This document shows, piece by piece, positions 10,468 to 18,430 of a DNA stretch of 64,000 nucleotides (its first letter is position 1; each line of letters begins with the position of its first letter). A program made the position numbers and the translations under genes. The notes under the pieces are model-generated. The model worked only from the letters and a program-made list of their open reading frames with translations, made no database searches and was not told the DNA's origin. Origin of the DNA: Bacteroidia bacterium (GTDB taxonomy: Bacteria > Bacteroidota > Bacteroidia > Bacteroidales > Paludibacteraceae); contig SAAO01000013.1 in the NCBI GenBank assembly GCA_009929375.1, forward strand, positions 1 through 64,000, given 5' to 3'.

Positions 10468-11130
10468 TCAAACGAGCAGTTCTTTCAGCTTTTTCATATC
10501 AAGCACCTTGTACTCTTTTTTATTGACCTCAATCACCCCATCTTCAATCATTTCAGACAGACTTCGGGCAAGCGAAGGGCGTGCCACACCAAAAAATTCA
10601 GCCAGTTCAGTCTGGTTGCGGTTAATGCGGAAGGTATTACCCTCCACATCGGCCTGTTCGAGCAGAAAATGAGCAATTTTTCCTTTTATGGTTTTTATGG
10701 AAAGCAACTGCAGTCGGTTGGTCAGAAACTGTGTACGGTTGGCATTATGTTTCAGAAACTGCTGCATAAAATCGGGATGCGTGGTCATAAGGCGCATCAC
10801 CTCATCTTTGGGTATGCGAAGAATTTCCACATCCTCTATGGCTGTTACATCTACCGGAAAGCGGTTGTTGCTCGAAAAAATAAAAGCCGGTGCCAGCGGA
10901 CGTGGAGCGTTGATTATTTCTACGCCCAGTAAATTGCCGTTTTCGGTTATCATTTCGGTTTTTACCGAGCCTGTCATCAGTATGTAGAGGGCATCGCACA
11001 GATCACCTTGTCGGAAAATAACAGCATTTTTATTGTATGCTTTAATGCTGTATTTCAGATCCGAAGGGAATATATTGTCGCCTTCTTCTATATTGTTGAA
11101 ATCGCTCCACTCGGGATCTATTTTGTTCAT
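10468..11130 (-). CDS. Crp/Fnr family transcriptional regulator
   Basis: cNMP-binding-like N-terminus (FRQGDLCDALYILMTGSVK) and HTH (NQTELAEFFGVARPSLARSLSEM). Confidence 0.92.
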   Translation of the reverse strand: MNKIDPEWSDFNNIEEGDNIFPSDLKYSIKAYNKNAVIFRQGDLCDALYILMTGSVKTEMITENGNLLGVEIINAPRPLAPAFIFSSNNRFPVDVTAIEDVEILRIPKDEVMRLMTTHPDFMQQFLKHNANRTQFLTNRLQLLSIKTIKGKIAHFLLEQADVEGNTFRINRNQTELAEFFGVARPSLARSLSEMIEDGVIEVNKKEYKVLDMKKLKELLV

Positions 11131-11146
11131 AATTAATTTAGTTGAT

Positions 11147-11206
11147 AATGGACAATTGACAGTTGATAATTGAAAATTGTCAACTGTGCATTATCAATTG
11201 TCCATT
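11147..11206. repeat. Nested inverted repeats at the trmO stop codon and trmO-crp spacer
   Basis: AATGGACAATTGA (11147-11159) / TCAATTGTCCATT (11194-11206) perfect; inner CAGTTGATAATT / AATTGTCAACTG. Confidence 0.9.
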
Positions 11207-11881
11207 GTTAACTGTTTTTACCGATAATATATTATTCTCCACACAAAATTTTATATCAAATCCGGCAAAAGGCATTCCGTACACTCTTTCAGGATCGTTC
11301 TGATACGATGGTCGCGGATCGTGAGCCAGAATTTCAAGTAAGGCTTGCCGGTGCTCAGTTGGAATTTGTTGCAAAAGATCTTCGGGAAAATCTACTTCAA
11401 GCGTATAATTTTCGCTTTCACGGGCAAAACCACCCGAAGCTTCGGGATGTGAGTCGGAATAAGTGATATAGGGCTTGATATCGAAAATCGGTGTGTTGTG
11501 CATAAGGTCGGCTCCGCGTACATGCAGCAATGGACCGAGCGTAGGATGCATTTCCACTGATTCGAGCACAACCGACGACAAACCCAGCGAATTAGGACGA
11601 AAGGGCGAACGTGTGGCAAAAACGCCCATTCGCTTATTGCCTCCCAAACGTGGCGGACGCACTGTAGCCGACCAGCCTTTGTTCACTGCTTCTGAAAATT
11701 GCCAGATAAGCCACAGATGCGAAAAACCTTCGATACCACGGATAGCTTCAGCCTTACGATATTCCGGTTCAAATACAATTGTTCCCCTGAGTGTTGCCAC
11801 AATGCCACTCTGACGCGGTATGCCGAATTTTGTAGGAAAATCGGTGCGGATATGTGCTATGGGTTTAATCTCAAAGGTCAT
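11180..11881 (-). CDS. trmO: tRNA (N6-threonylcarbamoyladenosine(37)-N6)-methyltransferase TrmO
   Basis: TsaA fold motifs: FSHLWLIWQF, VFATRSPFRPNSLGLS, DIKPYITYSD. Confidence 0.9.
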   Translation of the reverse strand: MTFEIKPIAHIRTDFPTKFGIPRQSGIVATLRGTIVFEPEYRKAEAIRGIEGFSHLWLIWQFSEAVNKGWSATVRPPRLGGNKRMGVFATRSPFRPNSLGLSSVVLESVEMHPTLGPLLHVRGADLMHNTPIFDIKPYITYSDSHPEASGGFARESENYTLEVDFPEDLLQQIPTEHRQALLEILAHDPRPSYQNDPERVYGMPFAGFDIKFCVENNILSVKTVNNGQLIMHS

Positions 11882-11898
11882 TTTTGAAAAATAATTTT

Positions 11899-12552
11899 TC
11901 AGTCAACGCTGAATAAATGCCCGACGGCTTCAGGATTCAGATCCTCAGGCGAAGCAAGTAATAAATCGGGCAGGAGCGAAGCGAGTTTTTCAGGAGCAGT
12001 AAGTCCCCAACTCACAGCAATTACAGGAATGTGCACTTTTTTCATGGCCAGCACATCGCGCGTTTCGTCGCCCACATAAATCACATCTTTTTTATGGATT
12101 TTTTCCTTTTTCAATAATGCTGTGATGGATATATCCTTTCCTAACAATTTCCGACCGCTGTACACAAAGCTGAATAATCCGCGTAAATGGTTATGATCCA
12201 GAAAATCTTCGACATTAGCTTTCGAGTTCGAAGTTAGAATCCCCAGTTTGTAACCATGATTTCGCAACGAGCGAAGCGCATTTTCCATACCTTTTACAGG
12301 CTCAATATGCGGAATATGTTTGCCCAACTCCCGACGAATACGGTACACAAGCAGAAAAAGTTTGAAAGGCGTAATGCCATAGGTCTTGAAAAACTTCTGT
12401 GGATTTCGCGAACTCAGTATTTCACGTGCTTCGTGCTGTACAGGTTTACAATTGTACTTTGGAGCAATTTTGTTGTAAATTTCCACTGCCAGATCGACAC
12501 TGTCGACCAGTGTACCATCGAAATCGAAGATGATATATTTTTGAGTTGTCAT
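11899..12552 (-). CDS. HAD family hydrolase (phosphoglycolate phosphatase-like)
   Basis: FDFDGTLVDS, LTSNSK, VYVGDETRDVLAMKK motifs. Confidence 0.88.
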   Translation of the reverse strand: MTTQKYIIFDFDGTLVDSVDLAVEIYNKIAPKYNCKPVQHEAREILSSRNPQKFFKTYGITPFKLFLLVYRIRRELGKHIPHIEPVKGMENALRSLRNHGYKLGILTSNSKANVEDFLDHNHLRGLFSFVYSGRKLLGKDISITALLKKEKIHKKDVIYVGDETRDVLAMKKVHIPVIAVSWGLTAPEKLASLLPDLLLASPEDLNPEAVGHLFSVD

Positions 12553-12590
12553 TTATTTATTTTGTGTCCGGTGTCCGGTGTTCTGTCGTT

Positions 12591-12638
12591 TGGTTGATTG
12601 GTTAATTAGTTAATTAGTTAACTTGTTGATTAGTTGAT
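12591..12638. repeat. 8-bp-period degenerate repeat (TGGTTGAT/TGGTTAAT/TAGTTAAT/...)
   Basis: Six consecutive related 8-mers read directly. Confidence 0.85.
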
Positions 12639-12694
12639 CTGCAAATTATTAAATCAACATTTGATGTTCATCCCGGGTATCATCACATCAATAC

Positions 12695-12726
12695 TGCCCC
12701 AAACCCCCTAAAGGGGAGCTGTAACT
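12695..12726. repeat. C-arm/C-arm/G-arm hairpin element, copy A
   Basis: tgccccaaaccccctaaaggggagctgtaac. Confidence 0.8.
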
Positions 12727-12756
12727 TTGTGCAAATGTATATTATTTGTACAATCT

Positions 12757-12799
12757 TCACATCCCCACATCATCACATCACCTCATCAATACATCACCA
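12757..12799. repeat. 8-bp-period CACATCAY repeat tract
   Basis: cacatccc cacatcat cacatcac ctcatcaa tacatcac. Confidence 0.85.
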
Positions 12800-13009
12800 T
12801 ACTTTTCTGCAAATTTAAAAAAATACTTTCAACAATCTATCTTTTACTGTTTGCTGCAGAACATAAATTCACTGATTTAATGCATTTTTCATGTTTTAAT
12901 CTATCTGAATACAAGTGCTTTTGCGATTTTACTAAATAGTCATTAATTGTTGTTAGCAATTCAGTAAAACATGATTTTGAATAAGAAATCGTTCTGACTT
13001 TTTATAGAC

Positions 13010-13131
13010 AATATAATTTCGCTCCTAACGGAGCTCTCAAAAACACTGTACAATCAACATCTCTACCATAATGTCGCTTCTCCGAAGCTAAGAAATTGCT
13101 CCGTTAGGAGCATAATTATGGTAGTTATCAT
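13010..13131. repeat. Array of three GCTCC-loop-GGAGC hairpins inside a larger inverted repeat
   Basis: GCTCCtaacGGAGC 13021-13034; GCTTCtccGAAGC 13076-13088; GCTCCgttaGGAGC 13098-13111; ctaccataat/attatggtag flanks. Confidence 0.85.
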
Positions 13132-13140
13132 AGCCGTCTG

Positions 13141-13725
13141 CTAAACAATCTTATCATCGATCACAATATTATATTTGCTTAGCAAACCTGCCAGTCCATA
13201 CATTGAGAAACGCGCTTTTTTGATTTTATTACTTTCCGGATCGATACAATAATGCATGGCTGTACTGAAGTCGGCCTGTATCAGATTTGTGTTTTCGAAG
13301 ACTGCACCTGATAAATCACATTGTTCAAACACTGCATTCTGAAGGTCACATTCACTGAAATCGCATTCCTGAAGGTTTGAGTTTCTGAAAATGGTTTTCT
13401 TTATTTTGCAACCATAAAATACCGAGTGCTGTAGCTGACAGTTTTCGAACCTGAACGAAAGCCCCGCTTGATGACATTCATCGAAACGCAGGCCGAGCAT
13501 TTTACAATTGTTGAAAATCACATCTCTCAAAGCTGTTTTTTGTAGCTTTGCCACACTCAGGTCGCAATCCACAAATCTGCAATCGATAAACATACATTCC
13601 GATAAGTCATTGCCCGATAAACTAAGACACCGGAATGTACAATTTTCATATTCTCCTTTCTTCAGTTCGTTCTCGCTATTATCTTTGCGTTCAAATGTTT
13701 GGTCGTAAAAATATGATTCAGTCAT
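13141..13725 (-). CDS. Pentapeptide repeat protein
   Basis: Tandem A(D/N)LXX-type pentapeptides (LSGNDLSECMFIDCRFVDCDLS..., LQECDFSECDLQNAVFEQCDLSGAVFENTNL). Confidence 0.9.
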   Translation of the reverse strand: MTESYFYDQTFERKDNSENELKKGEYENCTFRCLSLSGNDLSECMFIDCRFVDCDLSVAKLQKTALRDVIFNNCKMLGLRFDECHQAGLSFRFENCQLQHSVFYGCKIKKTIFRNSNLQECDFSECDLQNAVFEQCDLSGAVFENTNLIQADFSTAMHYCIDPESNKIKKARFSMYGLAGLLSKYNIVIDDKIV

Positions 13726-13914
13726 TTAAATAGTGTGGATAAGTTCAACTGTTTATTTATTGTTGCAAAAGTAGTTCATATTTTCAATTCTCATCATGCA
13801 TTTTAAACATTAAACAGGATATTTGAGTGCCATTTCAGTTAGGAATATTTATATTTTTCGCCAAAACAATTATTTTCTGTAATTTTGTAACTCAATTTTC
13901 AATTATATCTCAAT

Positions 13915-14646
13915 ATGTTAAAACTGATATCGATTCCATTCTCAATACTGGCCTACTTTTTATTTTTCCTTTATATCACTATTCTTCACCCGATAAGTGT
14001 GTTTACTTTTCGTGTTTTTGGTTACGAAGCGCACAAAAAGACCATTGATGCACTGTACTTTCTCCTGTTAAGTGTGATATACTCTCTTTTTTCAACAGCC
14101 AGAATTGATTTTCGGACGCCAATTCCCGAAGGTAAACCCATTATTTTTGTGGCTAACCACCAGAGCCTGTTCGACATTATGACTATGGGTTGGTTTCTGC
14201 GCCGCTATCACCCCAAATATGTGAGCAAAATTGAATTGGGACGCAATATTCCCAGCATTTCGTACAACCTGCGTCATGGCGGTTCTGTTCTTATCGACCG
14301 CAAAGATCCCCGTCAGGCGCTTCCGGCGCTTAAACAGATGGGCGAATACATTCAGGAGCACTGTCGTTCGGTGATTATTTACCCCGAAGGTACACGTTCG
14401 CGCGATGGTAAACCCGGACATTTTTCGAACAATGGACTTAAAATTCTTTGCAAATATGCGCCTGATGCACTGGTAGTTCCTGTCACTATTAACAACTCCT
14501 GGCGTGTGTTTCGCTATGGTGGCTTTCCTTTTGGACTTGGATGCCGCATAAAGCTCATTGCCCATGCGCCAATGGCAGCCAAAGATTATCCTTTCAATAC
14601 GCTTTTTGAAAATACAGTACAAGCGATTGTGGACGATATAAAATAA
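13915..14646 (+). CDS. plsC: Lysophospholipid acyltransferase (1-acyl-glycerol-3-phosphate acyltransferase)
   Basis: VANHQSLFDI (HX4D-type), YPEGTRSRDG motifs. Confidence 0.9.
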   Translation: MLKLISIPFSILAYFLFFLYITILHPISVFTFRVFGYEAHKKTIDALYFLLLSVIYSLFSTARIDFRTPIPEGKPIIFVANHQSLFDIMTMGWFLRRYHPKYVSKIELGRNIPSISYNLRHGGSVLIDRKDPRQALPALKQMGEYIQEHCRSVIIYPEGTRSRDGKPGHFSNNGLKILCKYAPDALVVPVTINNSWRVFRYGGFPFGLGCRIKLIAHAPMAAKDYPFNTLFENTVQAIVDDIK

Positions 14647-14670
14647 TTTTTTCAAAACATAATCCGCAAT

Positions 14671-14707
14671 AAAGAGTCTGATCAACTGGTCAGGCTCTTT
14701 TTTTTGT
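14671..14707 (+). terminator. Terminator after plsC
   Basis: AAAGAGTCTGA...TCAGGCTCTTTTTTTT. Confidence 0.7.
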
Positions 14708-14730
14708 TTTATCACATCCCCACATCAAGC

Positions 14731-14760
14731 CTGCCCCAACCCCCTTAAGGGGATGTAAAT
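14731..14760. repeat. C-arm/C-arm/G-arm hairpin element, copy B
   Basis: ctgccccaacccccttaaggggatgtaaat. Confidence 0.8.
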
Positions 14761-14820
14761 TACTTTCGTCTCCTAAATTCCTGAAACCCGGAATAATTGC
14801 AAATCACTTTGCATACCACT

Positions 14821-14870
14821 CTTTAAGCCCCTTTAGAGCCTGTCCCGATTTATCGGGAGGTTTGGGGCTG
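14821..14870. repeat. Hairpin element copy C (opposite orientation) interrupted by a nested tcccgatttatcggga hairpin
   Basis: ctttaagcccctttagagcctgtcccgatttatcgggaggtttggggctg. Confidence 0.75.
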
Positions 14871-14894
14871 AGAAGATGAAAAGTGTTTTTTATT

Positions 14895-14938
14895 CACATC
14901 ATCACATCATCACATCACCACATCATCACCTCATCAAC
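14895..14938. repeat. 8-bp tandem CACATCAT tract (5 copies)
   Basis: cacatcat cacatcat cacatcac cacatcat cacctcat. Confidence 0.92.
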
Positions 14939-14946
14939 TTTTTTCG

Positions 14947-14970
14947 AAAGTGTAACAACTGTGACACTTT
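14947..14970 (+). promoter_or_regulatory. 24-bp near-perfect palindrome, candidate Crp/Fnr-family operator
   Basis: AAAGTGTaACAacTGTgACACTTT; 10 of 12 base pairs of the dyad match. Confidence 0.6.
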
Positions 14971-14987
14971 ATCCATTTTGGGCTTTA

Positions 14988-14995
14988 TATCTTTG
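14988..14995 (+). promoter_or_regulatory. Bacteroidota -7 box (TAnnTTTG) upstream of the cupin gene
   Basis: TATCTTTG, 53 nt before the ATG at 15048. Confidence 0.55.
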
Positions 14996-15047
14996 CAGTA
15001 TCAAAAAACAAAATAATTCTCAAATAAAAATTTCAATACATAAGAAT

Positions 15048-15401
15048 ATGAGCGATTTCAAATTTGCACCCAAACAGGAAAACAAAAATTTTCCAACAGG
15101 CGAAAAGTTTTCAATGACCGAAAAAGTACAATATGCGCAGGGTTCGGTAGTGAGCAAAATTATTATCCGCAATGAACGTGGTAATGTAACCCTTTTCGCA
15201 TTCGACAAAGGTGAGTTCCTCAGCGAACACACAGCTCCTTACGATGCCATTGTACAGGTACTCGACGGTCGCGGACAAGTAGTTATCGATGGAAATCCTT
15301 TTGACCTCGAAACAGGCGAAAGCATTATTATGCCTGCCAATGTTCGTCATGCAGTTGTAGCAACCGAGCAGTTCAAAATGTTGCTAACAATGATTAAGTA
15401 A
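15048..15401 (+). CDS. Cupin domain-containing protein
   Basis: 117 aa from MSDFKFAPKQE; EHTAPYDAIVQVLDGRGQVVIDGNPFDLETGESIIMPANVRHAV cupin motifs; the longer ORF start at 14883 lies in the simple repeat tract. Confidence 0.88.
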   Translation: MSDFKFAPKQENKNFPTGEKFSMTEKVQYAQGSVVSKIIIRNERGNVTLFAFDKGEFLSEHTAPYDAIVQVLDGRGQVVIDGNPFDLETGESIIMPANVRHAVVATEQFKMLLTMIK

Positions 15402-15412
15402 TTGACCATTTA

Positions 15413-15473
15413 TTCATTTACCATTTACTATTTGGTGTTAAACCGAATATTTAAGTGGTAAATGGTAAATGAA
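15413..15473. repeat. 16-bp perfect inverted repeat TTCATTTACCATTTAC / GTAAATGGTAAATGAA
   Basis: Arms 15413-15428 and 15458-15473. Confidence 0.95.
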
Positions 15474-15492
15474 AAAACTGGTAAATGAATTT

Positions 15493-16386
15493 ATGAAAAG
15501 AACAATAATTCGAATCGACGAAGAACTTTGCAATGGTTGCGAAGCTTGTGTGCAGGGTTGTCACGAAGGCGCGCTGCAAATGATTGATGGAAAAGCACGC
15601 ATGGTGAGCGAACTGTTTTGCGATGGACTTGGTGCCTGTATAGGCGATTGTCCCGTAGGTGCTATTTCGCTCGAAGAACGCGAAGCCGAGCCTTACGACG
15701 AAATTGCAACACTGCAACGAATGATTCCAAAAGGCGAACGCACCATTATTGCGCATCTCAAACATCTGAAAGATCATGGCGAAACGGATTATTTGAAACA
15801 GGCTGTTACATTTCTGCGAGCCAATAATATAAATATCAACTTTGCCGAAGTGCACAATCATGGCGGAGCGGGATGTGCTTCGAAACCTGCTGCAAAACCC
15901 CAGGGCGGTGGTTGTCCGGGTAGTCAGGAAGTGAGTTTTGCTAATCAGAAGCCTGCTGCCAACTTCCGAATGGCTTCTGTCGTTTCAAAACCTGCCGAGA
16001 ATACTTCACAACTTCGTCAGTGGCCGGTACAGCTGCATTTGCTGAATCCTGAAGCACAGTATTTCCGCAATGCCGATGTGGTACTTGCTGCCGATTGTGT
16101 TCCTTTCAGCTTTCCCGATTTTCACAACCGCTATCTGGCCGGAAAAATTCTCGCAATTGCTTGTCCTAAACTCGACACGAACAAAGAGTCGTATATTGAG
16201 AAAATGAAAGCCATGATTCTTTTGTCGAATATCAATACAATTACGGTAGTGAAAATGGAAGTGCCCTGCTGTGGCGGACTTCTACGACTTGCGCAACAAG
16301 CCGTGATTGAATCCGGAAAGCGAATTCCTGTAAAGGTAGCTACCATTAGTATCAGAGGTGAAGTGCTGGGAGAGGAGTGGATTTAG
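15493..16386 (+). CDS. 4Fe-4S ferredoxin-type protein
   Basis: CNGCEACVQGC and CDGLGACIGDCP motifs; start set at MKRTIIRID because the upstream extension is encoded by the inverted repeat. Confidence 0.87.
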   Translation: MKRTIIRIDEELCNGCEACVQGCHEGALQMIDGKARMVSELFCDGLGACIGDCPVGAISLEEREAEPYDEIATLQRMIPKGERTIIAHLKHLKDHGETDYLKQAVTFLRANNININFAEVHNHGGAGCASKPAAKPQGGGCPGSQEVSFANQKPAANFRMASVVSKPAENTSQLRQWPVQLHLLNPEAQYFRNADVVLAADCVPFSFPDFHNRYLAGKILAIACPKLDTNKESYIEKMKAMILLSNINTITVVKMEVPCCGGLLRLAQQAVIESGKRIPVKVATISIRGEVLGEEWI

Positions 16387-16420
16387 ACCCCTCCCTGACC
16401 CTCCCCAAAAGGGAGGGAAC
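16385..16420. repeat. C-rich hairpin element, copy D
   Basis: gacccctccctgaccctccccaaaagggagggaac. Confidence 0.8.
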
Positions 16421-16447
16421 ATGCAAATAATAACATTACTGATTATT

Positions 16448-16471
16448 GAAACTCTGAAACTCTGAAACTCT
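16448..16471. repeat. Tandem 8-mer GAAACTCT x3, with degenerate copies to about 16500
   Basis: gaaactct gaaactct gaaactct gaaatacg aaaccctg. Confidence 0.93.
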
Positions 16472-16515
16472 GAAATACGAAACCCTGAAACGCAGAACCC
16501 AAAATAATAAACAAC

Positions 16516-17745
16516 ATGAGCGAATATATAAACAACTCCGAAGTCAGAAAAGCTAAGCTTAAAGAGCTGATTCTGAAATTACATCATGGCGGACAACAGG
16601 AAGATGTCCGTAACGAACTTTTACTCTCGCTGAGCCAGATTCCTTATGGCGAAGTGGTGGAAGTGGAGCAGGAACTTATTTCCGAAGGCTTACCCGAAGA
16701 AGAAGTGCTTGATCTTTGCGATGCACACTCAGCTGTGCTCGAAGGTCGTGTCGATTTATCGGCATTGAAACCTGTGGCTGCCGGTCATCCCGTGGATGTA
16801 TTCCGTAAGGAAAATGAAGAAATCCGTAATGTGTGTAATGCTATTTTTGCAACTATATCTGAAATTGTACATTCTTCGGACATGCAAATTGGCGACAAGG
16901 TAATGCGTTTGCGCGGATTATTCAATAGTCTGTTCGATGTGGATAAACACTATCAGCGCAAGGAATATCTGCTTTTCCCTTATCTCGAAAAACAGGGAAT
17001 CACCGGACCGCCAAAAGTAATGTGGGGCAAACACGATGAAATTCGCGATCTGATAAAAGGTGCCATCGAAGTGTTGCAAACGCCCGATATAACCAAAGAA
17101 GAATTCGAAGCTGTAGCTGAAATTGTACTTCGTCCTGCAGCCCGTGGCGCTCAGGAAATGATTACCAAAGAAGAAGAAATTCTTTTCCCAATGACACTCG
17201 ATACGCTGACCGATCAGGATTGGTACGAAATCAGCCGTCAGTCCATTGAAATCGGATTTTGTCTCTACGATCCGCAGGAAGAATGGATTCCCGAAGGTGT
17301 GGATACAAGTACCGTAACAACGGGGCACCGCAATGGCGACTTTATGCAGCTATTTACCGGAAGCTTCAATGCTGAGGAATTAACAGCTGTACTGAATGCA
17401 TTGCCTGTGGATATCACTTTTGTGGATAAGGACGATAAAGTAAAATACTTTTCGCAAACGCCCGATCGTGTTTTTCAGCGTAACCGCGCCATTCTGAACC
17501 GTGATGTACGCCACTGTCACCCGCCTGCAAGCGCTCACATTGTGGATAAAATCCTCGACGATTTCCGCAGTGGCCGCCAGAGTCGCGCTCCGTTCTGGAT
17601 CAATATGAAGGGTAAAATGATTCATATCGAGTACTTTGCACTTCGCAACGATAAAGGCGAATACCTCGGCTGTCTCGAAGTTTCGCACGACGTAACTTAC
17701 TACCGCGAACTCGAAGGCGAACAAAGAATTCTTTCGTATAAATAG
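16516..17745 (+). CDS. DUF438 domain-containing protein (hemerythrin-like plus PAS domain)
   Basis: KAKLKELILKLHHGG N-terminal domain, hemerythrin-like HKHY...E..LFPYLE and HDEIR, PAS region PVDITFVDKDDKVKYFSQ. Confidence 0.88.
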   Translation: MSEYINNSEVRKAKLKELILKLHHGGQQEDVRNELLLSLSQIPYGEVVEVEQELISEGLPEEEVLDLCDAHSAVLEGRVDLSALKPVAAGHPVDVFRKENEEIRNVCNAIFATISEIVHSSDMQIGDKVMRLRGLFNSLFDVDKHYQRKEYLLFPYLEKQGITGPPKVMWGKHDEIRDLIKGAIEVLQTPDITKEEFEAVAEIVLRPAARGAQEMITKEEEILFPMTLDTLTDQDWYEISRQSIEIGFCLYDPQEEWIPEGVDTSTVTTGHRNGDFMQLFTGSFNAEELTAVLNALPVDITFVDKDDKVKYFSQTPDRVFQRNRAILNRDVRHCHPPASAHIVDKILDDFRSGRQSRAPFWINMKGKMIHIEYFALRNDKGEYLGCLEVSHDVTYYRELEGEQRILSYK

Positions 17746-17786
17746 TTTTAATCATTATCAAAAGTAAATTCAAATTATGTTCTTTC

Positions 17787-17811
17787 TCCCCCTTTAGGGG
17801 GTCGGGGGCCA
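17787..17811. repeat. G/C hairpin element, copy E
   Basis: ctccccctttagggggtcgggggcc. Confidence 0.8.
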
Positions 17812-17822
17812 AATATTCTATT

Positions 17823-18338
17823 ATGGAACTAATAATAACACCCAAATCGAAAGTAATGGATATCATTAATGCATATCCTGAACTCGAAAACGAACTCGTG
17901 AACTATGTTCCCGCATTCGAAAAACTTAAAAATCCGCTTTTGCGCCATACTGTTGCTAAAGTAGCTACACTACAGCAGGCTGCCACCATTGGCAATACCG
18001 ATGTCAGCAAACTTGTCAACCGTCTGCGCGAATTGGTTGGTCAGAGTTTAGAAACCATTCAGCATCAGGAAGGCGAATATAACTATCAGCAACCGGGTTG
18101 GTTCGATGTGAACGAAATTGAACAGGAGTTTGATGTGCGCGAAATGCTGGCTCGTGGCGAACATCCGGTAGCACAGGTTATCGAAGATCTCAAACATTTA
18201 CCCGAAGCCAAAATCTACAAACTTGTAGCTTCATTTATGCCGGTTCCCCTTATCGACAAGGCCAGCGGTCTGGGTTTCACACACTGGATCAGTCCACAAG
18301 CCGACGACCTTTTCGTGATTTATTTCAGAAAGGCGTAA
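17823..18338 (+). CDS. DUF1858 domain-containing protein
   Basis: ITPKSKVMDIINAYPELENELVNYVPAFEKLKNPLLRHTVAKVATLQQAA matches the DUF1858 pattern; located next to hcp. Confidence 0.85.
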   Translation: MELIITPKSKVMDIINAYPELENELVNYVPAFEKLKNPLLRHTVAKVATLQQAATIGNTDVSKLVNRLRELVGQSLETIQHQEGEYNYQQPGWFDVNEIEQEFDVREMLARGEHPVAQVIEDLKHLPEAKIYKLVASFMPVPLIDKASGLGFTHWISPQADDLFVIYFRKA

Positions 18339-18430
18339 TTGGTTGCTGGCTGGTTAATTAGTTGATTGATTGAGCTGATTATAAGTTATTAGTATAAAAA
18401 TTATTATATATCACAAACTCTCTTTAAGAT

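Noticed and set aside
12757-14940. CACATCAT tracts as a possible CRISPR array
   Set aside because: Unit is 8 bp, contiguous, with no spacers of regular length and no cas genes in the window.
14883-15047. N-terminal extension of the cupin ORF (MFFIHIITSSHHHIITSS...)
   Set aside because: Encoded by the CACATCAT tract and the promoter region; ATG at 15048 fits the family and promoter.
15600-15660. Second ferredoxin motif lacking one Cys (CDGLGACIGDCP) as a degenerate cluster
   Set aside because: This form is, to my recollection, normal for this ferredoxin family, so not evidence of decay.
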